Both the position numbers and the translations under genes were made by a program. Of a stretch of DNA of 43,727 nucleotides, positions 30,725 to 36,634 are shown piece by piece. The DNA is taken from IMG/VR virus record IMGVR_UViG_3300042876_000853, positions 1 through 43,727 of that record; one strand, given 5' to 3'. Under the pieces are notes generated by a model. The model was not told where the DNA came from. It searched no databases and saw nothing but the letters and a program-made list of their open reading frames with translations. How positions within the stretch are numbered: the first letter of the stretch is position 1; the number at the start of each line of letters is the position of its first letter. Origin of the DNA: a virus.

Positions 30725-31111
30725 TTAGCAATTTTCCTTTTGAAAGGTGGTGATTACAAAAACGAGAACGGTTTTATATAAGCCTTGTAGCGCGGTAGTA
30801 TCCGAAAAATATCCTTCGCCTTTGTTTACTATTAACGGCGAAATAGATGTTTCTAAATTTAATATATTTGTTTCTAAAGCATGGCAGTGTATTTGGTTAT
30901 TTGCGGATAAGGTGCATACATACCAAGATGTATCTATACATAAGATATTTAAGCATGTAACTAATACCCCATCACGTAATAAACCATAGGCCCCTACAGC
31001 ATACATATAAAAAACAATATTTCCTTGGGTAATACCACTTGATGCTAGCCAATGATAAAACTTGCTTTCGTATTCTGGATTAGTTCGGTTATTTATCCAT
31101 AGAAAGGTCAT
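30725..31111 (-). CDS. Tandem ~130-aa paralogue 2, unknown function
   Basis: A 128-residue protein opening like its neighbour (MTFLWINNRTNPEYESKFYH compared with MKITWISTQKTPYFEDELKL). It has the conserved strand-Trp motif (ILCIDTSWYVCTLSANN) and the terminal helix ending VITTFQKENC. The end helix resembles that of paralogue 1 in length and pattern. Cysteines are more frequent but not in CxxC pairs. Only one base separates it from the next gene. Role unknown; it belongs to the same operon as the amidoligase cluster. Confidence 0.66.
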   Translation of the reverse strand: MTFLWINNRTNPEYESKFYHWLASSGITQGNIVFYMYAVGAYGLLRDGVLVTCLNILCIDTSWYVCTLSANNQIHCHALETNILNLETSISPLIVNKGEGYFSDTTALQGLYKTVLVFVITTFQKENC

Positions 31112-31112
31112 A

Positions 31113-31511
31113 TTAAAGCATGCTCCTTTTAAAATGGTTCTGGGCGCAGGCGATTAAATCGATCACACATGCGGTAAATTCTGTACTACACGATATAGAC
31201 AATTTATCGCAAGCTCTTCGTAAATTAAAAGGCGTAAAACATAGGGGATAATCAATTAAATATACAGCGGTTCCTAAAAACATATTAGTTGGTGAAGATA
31301 GTGTTCCTAAGTTCCACGTATTACCCATTCTATTATAAAATAAAAATATTGCATTGAGTGATTGCTCCCACAATCCGTGCGTAATATGGAGTGCTATATA
31401 ATCGCAATTCGAATTTAAATCAATAGGACGTGCCCACACGTTAATTTTACGTAAGCAAGACGCATTAACAGACTCGTGCTCAAGATTTTTAGGAACTAAT
31501 TCAATTTCCAT
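31113..31511 (-). CDS. Tandem ~130-aa paralogue 3, unknown function
   Basis: A 132-residue protein from the ATG at 31511, chosen because AGGTG lies ahead of it; a GTG three codons earlier is possible. It has the family strand and Trp (AIFLFYNRMGNTWNLGTLSS) and the C-terminal helix ending CAQNHFKRSML. Four cysteines lie in the last third, with an SISCSTEFTACVIDL segment. The start overlaps the end of paralogue 4 by 11 bases. No known domain. Confidence 0.64.
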   Translation of the reverse strand: MEIELVPKNLEHESVNASCLRKINVWARPIDLNSNCDYIALHITHGLWEQSLNAIFLFYNRMGNTWNLGTLSSPTNMFLGTAVYLIDYPLCFTPFNLRRACDKLSISCSTEFTACVIDLIACAQNHFKRSML

Positions 31512-31980
31512 AGATTTCACCTGTAGCTAGGTTGATATTTATCAGATTTTTAGGGGGGCGGTCGCTAAGGATACGCGCGCGGGATGTTTCTCGTACCAAG
31601 TGATATAATAAATACATGCCTGTATCGTTGGCAATATCCCAAGTGTTTAATCTAGGCACTAATTTTGAAAGGTTTGTTTGTCGGTATTTTTGCGTATCGC
31701 ACAAGGACACGCATGCCCAATATTTAAAAAATTTTAAAACTATGCTATCATTAGTTCTTACTCTGTCGATCCCCCAATTGCCAAGGTTAAAATATAAATA
31801 AAACATTGTGTAGTCGTTCCAAATAACACAGGAAACAAAGCTTTGATCGGTTAAATTAGCTCCCCATATATCAATATGCTGTTGTAAAAATTTAATAGCA
31901 TCATCTTTTGCAAGTTGGTTAATGCCAGGGGGAATTCCGCGCGTAAATTTTTTATTTAAGGGTAGGATGTATACCTGCAT
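31501..31980 (-). CDS. Tandem paralogue 4 (159 aa), the most diverged
   Basis: The longest of the group. It keeps the strand-plus-Trp feature (TMFYLYFNLGNWGIDRV) but has a different C-terminus, without the terminal F-K/R-E motif, ending in INLATGEIYGN. The N-terminal part has KFLQQHIDIWGANLT. It overlaps both neighbours (11 bases to the next start, one base with paralogue 5). Its membership in the family is weaker than for the others. Confidence 0.6.
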   Translation of the reverse strand: MQVYILPLNKKFTRGIPPGINQLAKDDAIKFLQQHIDIWGANLTDQSFVSCVIWNDYTMFYLYFNLGNWGIDRVRTNDSIVLKFFKYWACVSLCDTQKYRQTNLSKLVPRLNTWDIANDTGMYLLYHLVRETSRARILSDRPPKNLININLATGEIYGN

Positions 31981-32381
31981 TATAATATCCCCTCTTTAAA
32001 ATCGTTAGTTACAGCGGTATAAAGTGCCTGTAAAGCGTTTGCTAGATCGGTTTTAGAAATATAATCATATACATACGGTCTGATTAAAATATCCAAATGA
32101 GTTAAGTATAAAAAGGTATTGTGATGAATTCGATATGCGCCATGCTCTCTAAAATTTGGATCTGAAAATCCTAAATACCACATAGAATTAGCTTGAAAGA
32201 GACTGATACAGGCCTGAGTATTGTTATTTTTTTGGAGAGTTGCCCAAAAATAGATTGTGGCATCGTTTAAAGAGCTGTAATTGTTCCTTAAAAATTTACG
32301 CATATGATCTGCATATTCTCTTGCAATAACCCCCCTGTTTAAATCTACCCTTGAGCTTGATCCGACACAGTGTATAGGCAT
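31980..32381 (-). CDS. Tandem ~130-aa paralogue 5, unknown function
   Basis: A 133-residue protein, first transcribed of the five. It has the family motif (ACISLFQANSMWYLGFSD) and the terminal helix ending TAVTNDFKEGIL. The N-terminal part is basic and polar (ADHMRKFLRNNYSS). Its stop shares a base with the start of paralogue 4. It follows a secreted Cys-containing protein by one base, so the five genes and the enzymes form one long transcription unit. Confidence 0.66.
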   Translation of the reverse strand: MPIHCVGSSSRVDLNRGVIAREYADHMRKFLRNNYSSLNDATIYFWATLQKNNNTQACISLFQANSMWYLGFSDPNFREHGAYRIHHNTFLYLTHLDILIRPYVYDYISKTDLANALQALYTAVTNDFKEGIL

Positions 32382-32382
32382 C

Positions 32383-32922
32383 TTAGAACGCCTCCAAGGG
32401 AACGCCGGTTAGTTTGGACAGGGCCTTAAAAAAGGTTTCGGTCGCCGGGTCGTCACATTCTAGCGGATAATTGACCGCCCCGATTGCGTACCACAAATAC
32501 CCCTCTTTTTGATATCGCTTGATAAATAAGGCAAGCGTCTGTAGGTTTTCAACCGTGGGGCGATGCCATCCATTAGAAGAAAAATCAGTAATTGGGCCTT
32601 TTTCAATTGGATCTACCCATTCGTACACATATCCGTCCTTATGGGGGGCCGCAAGTCCGGCGTCTGGCGGGGTATTTTCGATCCGATATTTAATTAATAC
32701 GCCCATAAAAACATATCCTTGGTGATTATAGACCCAATCGTCAACGGTATCAAGTGTGCAAGGGCAATCTTTCAAAATCTCAAAGCACATAGGGCATACA
32801 TAGTTAGGGTCAAAACCATCTTCCCCTTGGGCAAAACTGATCGTGCAGATTGCAACGATAAAACAGATTGCGGCCAGAAGTGACAAGAACATTAAACGCC
32901 CTGCGGATTCTATGCGTGACAT
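32383..32922 (-). CDS. Secreted or membrane-anchored protein with CxxC motif
   Basis: A 179-residue protein from the ATG at 32922, with GGGGG upstream. A basic start and hydrophobic segment (MFLSLLAAICFIVAICTISF, then AQGED) form a Sec signal with a plausible cleavage site after SFA. The mature part begins with a Cys group (YVCPMCFEILKDCPC) and continues with aromatic strands (GYVFMGVLIKYRI, then GYVYEWVD) and a C-terminal helix. Being exported while the downstream genes are cytoplasmic, it may alter the envelope. No family recognised. Confidence 0.66.
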   Translation of the reverse strand: MSRIESAGRLMFLSLLAAICFIVAICTISFAQGEDGFDPNYVCPMCFEILKDCPCTLDTVDDWVYNHQGYVFMGVLIKYRIENTPPDAGLAAPHKDGYVYEWVDPIEKGPITDFSSNGWHRPTVENLQTLALFIKRYQKEGYLWYAIGAVNYPLECDDPATETFFKALSKLTGVPLEAF

Positions 32923-32959
32923 GATTAATACCCCCATTATTTATTTTCTTCTGCTACTA

Positions 32960-32987
32960 AGTGTATCACACTTTCCTTGGAAAGCAA
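32960..32987 (-). promoter_or_regulatory. Weak extended -10 promoter candidate
   Basis: In the 76-bp gap before the secreted-protein gene, the minus strand reads TTGCTT (32987-32982), a 16-bp spacer, then TGATACACT whose last six bases (32965-32960) form an extended -10. Matches to consensus are partial. It could start a separate transcript for the paralogue and amidoligase island. Confidence 0.35.
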
Positions 32988-32998
32988 GTGGTTATTAA

Positions 32999-33370
32999 TT
33001 AAAATCCTTCTGCCCTTTGGAGTGCCGCTTTAAGTTGGCAATCTATGCTATGCCCGTATTCTTGAAAATTACCGCAACATGGGCAAATTTTGTTTTTAGG
33101 ACATCCACTTTCGTCAAGTTCATCCACCCATTCCACACTTAAAAGCGCAAAATATAAATTAGGAGCGGAGGCGATGAGGGCGGCGCTGGCCTGTTTCTCC
33201 TCTTCATTGGAATAATTGTGGTATTCACCGTCTTGCAAACTACAAATAAAAGTTTCATCGCATCCATATCCATATGTTCTTTTTTGGGCTAGGGATTGAC
33301 TTCTGGAAATGATAGTATTTCCACCATCAACACTTACCCAAGGGCCTGGGGTGGCTTTTGCAAAGTTCAT
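32999..33370 (-). CDS. Conserved phage-type protein with TPGPW start and zinc-ligand end
   Basis: A 123-residue protein. It has the widespread phage pattern NFAKATPGPWVSVDGG near the N-terminus, ICSLQDGEYHNYS, and QASAALIASAPNLYFALLSV, followed by a Cys/His cluster (ICPCCGNFQEYGHSIDCQL). I have seen this APxL/TPGPW architecture in many phage hypothetical proteins, but no function is established to my knowledge. It starts in an ATGA overlap with the 50-aa gene upstream. Confidence 0.68.
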   Translation of the reverse strand: MNFAKATPGPWVSVDGGNTIISRSQSLAQKRTYGYGCDETFICSLQDGEYHNYSNEEEKQASAALIASAPNLYFALLSVEWVDELDESGCPKNKICPCCGNFQEYGHSIDCQLKAALQRAEGF

Positions 33371-33519
33371 TGTCCTAGCTCCTTAGCGTATTGTTTGCGG
33401 CGGGTGTGAATTTCTTCCCATGAAAGACTTTCTTTAAAGGTTAGACGTATTTGCATACACGCACGAAGAAAGGTTGCCCGTAAGGCGTAAATTCGGATGA
33501 TATCAAATTGTGGGATCAT
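33367..33519 (-). CDS. 50-aa basic microprotein
   Basis: A short gene overlapping the upstream zinc-ribbon gene by 17 bases and the downstream gene by ATGA. The peptide is basic and helical (IIRIYALRATFLRACMQIRL, then EEIHTRRKQYAKELGQ). No strong ribosome site of its own is visible, so coupling is assumed. Kept because it fills the only gap in this gene chain in frame. Confidence 0.5.
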   Translation of the reverse strand: MIPQFDIIRIYALRATFLRACMQIRLTFKESLSWEEIHTRRKQYAKELGQ

Positions 33520-33793
33520 TGGAAAAACCTTCTTTCGTTTTCATATGTACTACTGTACAGTCTATATCCTGTTTGGTGATATCCATTCGAAGCCCCATCT
33601 TCCACGAAGCATTTAAACCCGCTATGTTACTTTGCCCTGCATAAGGGCATTTGTTTGGCGTGTTTTGTAAAAAGCTTGGATTGACATCTTGCGGCCAGGG
33701 CGTAGCTAAAACACATTCGAATCCTTCCCCGCATGCATCGCAATAATATGTTAAACCTTTGGCTTTTGGGAGTGTGGGGGCGGCTATTTTCAT
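33503..33793 (-). CDS. Small zinc-ribbon protein (96 aa)
   Basis: A 96-residue protein with a Cys group near the start (YYCDACGEGFECVL) and a further Cys at NKCPYAGQ. The rest is a mixed region with WKMGLRMDITKQDIDCTVV. It starts in an overlap with the 65-aa gene. Probably nucleic-acid or protein binding; not a recognised family. Confidence 0.6.
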   Translation of the reverse strand: MKIAAPTLPKAKGLTYYCDACGEGFECVLATPWPQDVNPSFLQNTPNKCPYAGQSNIAGLNASWKMGLRMDITKQDIDCTVVHMKTKEGFSNDPTI

Positions 33794-33987
33794 ATTTCCG
33801 CCTTCTTTTTTCTAAAATCGTAAGTGTTGGTGTCTATAGGCTGGGCATCTAATAATTTTGCTAAGCGCTTGGTGTGTGCCTCGTGCGCGTCAATATCTTG
33901 GCAACAAGTGCAGCCTTCTGAATCCATATAATCTGCTATTGCTTCCCTAATGGTTTCTTTAAAATTCTCTAATGCTATATTTTTCAT
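33790..33987 (-). CDS. Small conserved phage protein with GCTCCQD motif (65 aa)
   Basis: A 65-residue protein, first gene of the minus-strand arm. The central motif SEGCTCCQDIDAHEAHTKRL followed by AKLLDAQ and a TYDFRKK end is a pattern I know from many phage early genes, where a GCSCCRD-type motif precedes LAKLL. The Cys and His could bind a metal. A GGGG-containing ribosome site precedes the ATG. No function is established. Confidence 0.68.
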   Translation of the reverse strand: MKNIALENFKETIREAIADYMDSEGCTCCQDIDAHEAHTKRLAKLLDAQPIDTNTYDFRKKKAEI

Positions 33988-34179
33988 ATAATCCCCTTTT
34001 CATGTGTACAAGCGGCCCGGTGGGGTTGCCACAATTCACGCTTGTTGCGCTATTATAAAGCATAAGGCGTGCCAACCTTGGGGCGAACAAGAAAAGCCTT
34101 GTAAAATAAGAAGAAAATAATTCACAGTTTATTCATACCTGTGGAATATGCACAAATGCCACACTAAAATGCCCCAAAA

Positions 34180-34229
34180 CACAATATGTGGGAGGCAATT
34201 TTGTTACATGCACAATATGTGGGAGGCAA
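34180..34229. repeat. Two 19-bp direct repeats
   Basis: CACAATATGTGGGAGGCAA occurs exactly at 34180-34198 and 34211-34229, spaced 31 bp start to start, close to three helical turns. A partial third copy (ATGCACAAATGCC) lies at about 34149. They are binding-site-like and lie in the divergent control region. Confidence 0.75.
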
Positions 34230-34694
34230 ATTGTCACGGTGTAATTTAGGGAAAGGCGAACAGGGGGCGAACATGACATGAAAATTGAAAGCGCGCAATG
34301 CCTGAAAAGGGCGATAAATAAAGGATAAATGGGGAAATGATGAAAACAGGAGTGGCAAAATAGTAGTAGAAAGTTTTTCCTTTCAAATTTTCGCTAATCG
34401 TATACCCTTTTGCCCATTTTATTGTGCAATGCGCCTGAAAAGCCTTATAAAATATAGAATCCTATTTGCTTTAATGTCAATCAAGGGCGCGCTTCGCATT
34501 AGGAAGAATAAACTAGGTGGCGGGAGCGGCCAGCTTGGCATGAGGATTGCTTCACACACAATATATCGTAGCTCAAGTTTTGCTCAACCACAACCTGTGG
34601 AGCCACGACATTGACGGGGGTACCACCCGCTAAGCCGGGGGCCCCTCCCACCCAGACAGGGGACCCATTCCCGCAGTGTATCAAAAAAATACGC

Positions 34695-34723
34695 TTGACA
34701 TAATAGCCAATAAATATAATAAT
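34695..34723 (+). promoter_or_regulatory. Promoter for the plus-strand arm
   Basis: TTGACA at 34695-34700, a 17-bp spacer, then AATAAT at 34718-34723 (one mismatch to TATAAT). It lies about 30 bp before the ribosome site and ATG (34756) of the first plus-strand gene, with AT-rich surroundings. It should be read by host sigma70 RNA polymerase. Confidence 0.78.
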
Positions 34724-34755
34724 ATACCTGTAGACATTACATGTGGAGGCGTAAC

Positions 34756-35022
34756 ATGACAGAGCTCACCTCAGATGACGCCGTCCGCCTTGGCATCGAC
34801 GACTACCGCTCCGGTCGCTACGGATCCGCCATCCGCAACTTCTCCCAGGGCTTACAGTTGCACGGCCCCAACTCATCCTACTCCGCCGACGCCATCACCC
34901 AGATGATCCAGCGCACCGACGCCGAGTTCAAAACGATCCTCAACCGATTCCCCCAAGCCCTCGCCACCATCCCAGAAGACGCCCATAAGCGAGCTGTACA
35001 CGATCTTGTCATAAACAACTAG
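34756..35022 (+). CDS. First plus-strand gene, small helical protein (88 aa)
   Basis: Start ATG at 34756 supported by GGAGG seven bases ahead; an earlier ATG at 34741 would place that site inside the gene. The peptide is acidic and helical, with a stretch like a single TPR helix pair (GIDDYRSGRYGSAIRNFSQG) and a basic tail (PEDAHKRAVHDLVINN). It precedes the terminase small subunit by 8 bases. Possibly a packaging accessory; not recognised. Confidence 0.65.
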   Translation: MTELTSDDAVRLGIDDYRSGRYGSAIRNFSQGLQLHGPNSSYSADAITQMIQRTDAEFKTILNRFPQALATIPEDAHKRAVHDLVINN

Positions 35023-35030
35023 GAGCACCC

Positions 35031-35882
35031 TTGACCAAAGCCCTGTACCCCAAGGAACCCGAGCTTCAGCTTCACACCTCGGTCCTCAAAAAGCTCAAAG
35101 CGGGTTTGAATCCCGACGGCACCCTCCGCATGTCCGAGGAGGAAAAGGTTTTTTACCAAGTCCTCAAGGACACCGGCAACACTTGCGAAGCCTGGCGCCA
35201 CGCCTACCCGGAAAAAGCTGCCACCTTGGCCGCTGGCACCATCCGTAACGCCGCCTCACTGCTCGTAAAACGATTAGGAGTACAGCCGCTTGTTCGCAAA
35301 AATAAAATTAAATATTCCCAGTCCATCTTCAACAAGTCCGAACGATACGCCGCCACCCAAACCACCGGAGAGGGCGTCGTCCGATTCGCCGAGAAGCAGT
35401 TCCAGGCCGGAGCCATTACCGACGAGGAACTTTGGAACACTATGGTTAATCTGTCTCGCTACGCAGTACAGGAGACAGTTCGCCTAAACGCCACCGAGCG
35501 TCTCAAAACGTGGCACGACGCCATCAAGTCCGACATCGCCGCCAACTCCCTCGGGGACAAAGACATCGCAGATCTCTTCATCGCCGCCATGTCCGCCCTC
35601 CCCCACGACAAATACATGCGTGTCCTCCTTGGCATCCGCGCCGCCCGGCAGTCCCTAATCAAGAAGCGCACGGAGGTAATAGATGTCGACCAAGAGATCG
35701 ACCGTTATCGGTCAGAGTTGGCATCACGCGCCCCGCACGCAAAGGAGACAGAAGATGACCCTCAAACAGATCCGCTCCTTCCTCCGGGGCAAGAAAACAT
35801 ACCTCTTGGCAGCAGCGGCCACGATAGCGACCTTGCTTTCCTGGTCGACAGGGGAGCTCCAGACGTCGGAAGCAATCCGTAA
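35031..35882 (+). CDS. terS: Terminase small subunit
   Basis: About 283 residues with a TTG start supported by AGGAG six bases ahead. A helix-turn-helix-like region near residues 48-82 (GNTCEAWRHAYPEKAATLAA, then NAASLLVKRLGVQ) is the pattern of small terminase DNA-binding domains that recognise pac sites. Long helices for oligomer formation follow (EELWNTMVNLSRYAVQETV and LFIAAMSALPHDKYMRVLL). The last ~42 codons overlap the membrane gene at 35755 in another frame and look less protein-like (Pro/Gly/Asp rich). The large subunit lies 3.7 kb downstream rather than next to it, an unusual separation. Confidence 0.78.
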   Translation: MTKALYPKEPELQLHTSVLKKLKAGLNPDGTLRMSEEEKVFYQVLKDTGNTCEAWRHAYPEKAATLAAGTIRNAASLLVKRLGVQPLVRKNKIKYSQSIFNKSERYAATQTTGEGVVRFAEKQFQAGAITDEELWNTMVNLSRYAVQETVRLNATERLKTWHDAIKSDIAANSLGDKDIADLFIAAMSALPHDKYMRVLLGIRAARQSLIKKRTEVIDVDQEIDRYRSELASRAPHAKETEDDPQTDPLLPPGQENIPLGSSGHDSDLAFLVDRGAPDVGSNP

Positions 35883-35946
35883 TCTGTTCGAGGCCCTGAT
35901 CGGATCCACCATTCGCTCCAGCATCGGAGGGTTGAATGCAAGTTAA
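35755..35946 (+). CDS. Small membrane protein nested over the terS end, holin candidate
   Basis: A 63-residue protein in a different frame, overlapping the last 128 bases of terS. AAAGGAGACAGAAG before the ATG is a strong ribosome site. The sequence MTLKQIRSFLRGKKTYLLAA, then ATIATLLSWSTGELQTSEAI and LFEALIGSTIRSSIGG, resembles small phage membrane proteins with a KKTY motif before one hydrophobic helix, often annotated as holin-like. It is followed, with an 11-base overlap, by a permuted NlpC/P60 gene, which would fit a lysis cassette. Confidence 0.72.
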   Translation: MTLKQIRSFLRGKKTYLLAAAATIATLLSWSTGELQTSEAIRNLFEALIGSTIRSSIGGLNAS

Positions 35947-36634
35947 AGACACTCATCTCACAAACGTTCAGGTCGGCGACGTCCTTGCTTGGCATAATCG
36001 CGGCGATTTCCTTGGCAACGTCATCTCTGCCCTACAACCCTCACCTGGCCCCAATCACACCCCTGGCCACTACACCGATATTGTCCACGTCGCCTTCGTA
36101 CGTCGCGTGCCCAACCCTAATGCCGAGGTCGTAGAAGTCCGCCCTGGCATCTTTGCCCTCAAGCACGAAGAAAATTACTCTTTGTACGAGGACAAAAAGA
36201 CCGCTTGGCATGACGTAGTTTCCCACCAACCACGCTTTTACTCCACTGCTGGTGTAAAACTTGAGGCGACCAATCCCTGCGTCCAAGAAAATGTCATCGA
36301 CTGGGCCGATCCGCACATGCTCGTTTGGCGAGTCCGTGACCTTACTCCCAAAATGGTTCAAATGACCATGCTTTTTGCCGACGATATGCTTGGCTACCAA
36401 TACGACAAGGCCAACTTCCTCACCTTTGGCGCCATTCGCCGTCCCAATGCCCGCATCTGTAGCGAATTGGTGGCCGAATCTGTCTATCAAGGAAGCCTAT
36501 CCGTCACAAAAGAATACGGTATCGCCCTTACTCCCGACATCGCCGGCAACAAGGACACGCAAAAGACCCCGAACGATATCGGCAACTCTGGTTTTGTATA
36601 CGAACTTAAGTTCCAAGGAGCGCGGGGTAACTAA
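35936..36634 (+). CDS. YiiX-like permuted NlpC/P60 cysteine hydrolase
   Basis: A 232-residue protein. VQVGDVLAW near the start, HYTDIVHVAFV (catalytic His 51) and RICSELVAESVY (catalytic Cys 175) are in the permuted order of YiiX-type NlpC/P60 proteins, with YQYDKANFLTFG ahead of the Cys as in that group. Such enzymes cleave amide bonds in peptidoglycan or lipids. There is no signal peptide, so use as lysin needs the neighbouring membrane protein; a virion-associated role is the alternative. GGAGG lies before the ATG and the gene joins its downstream neighbour by TAATG. Confidence 0.75.
   Translation: MQVKDTHLTNVQVGDVLAWHNRGDFLGNVISALQPSPGPNHTPGHYTDIVHVAFVRRVPNPNAEVVEVRPGIFALKHEENYSLYEDKKTAWHDVVSHQPRFYSTAGVKLEATNPCVQENVIDWADPHMLVWRVRDLTPKMVQMTMLFADDMLGYQYDKANFLTFGAIRRPNARICSELVAESVYQGSLSVTKEYGIALTPDIAGNKDTQKTPNDIGNSGFVYELKFQGARGN

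Larger units (their letters stand above)
33988..34755. promoter_or_regulatory. Divergent gene-free control region between the two arms
   Basis: This 768-bp region separates the minus and plus transcription arms. No open frame in it has a convincing ribosome site. It contains a minus-strand TATAAT (34057-34052) about 65 bp ahead of the gene at 33987 but without a good -35, the repeats at 34180-34229, three copies of GGCGAACA (near 34083, 34255 and 34267), a GC-rich patch with short inverted repeats (34610-34680), and the plus-strand promoter at 34695-34723. It probably controls both arms and could also include a packaging or replication site. Confidence 0.6.

Noticed and set aside
33988-34755. 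Open frames of about 60 codons in the divergent control region
   Set aside because: No ribosome sites, low-complexity translation and presence of repeats and promoters.
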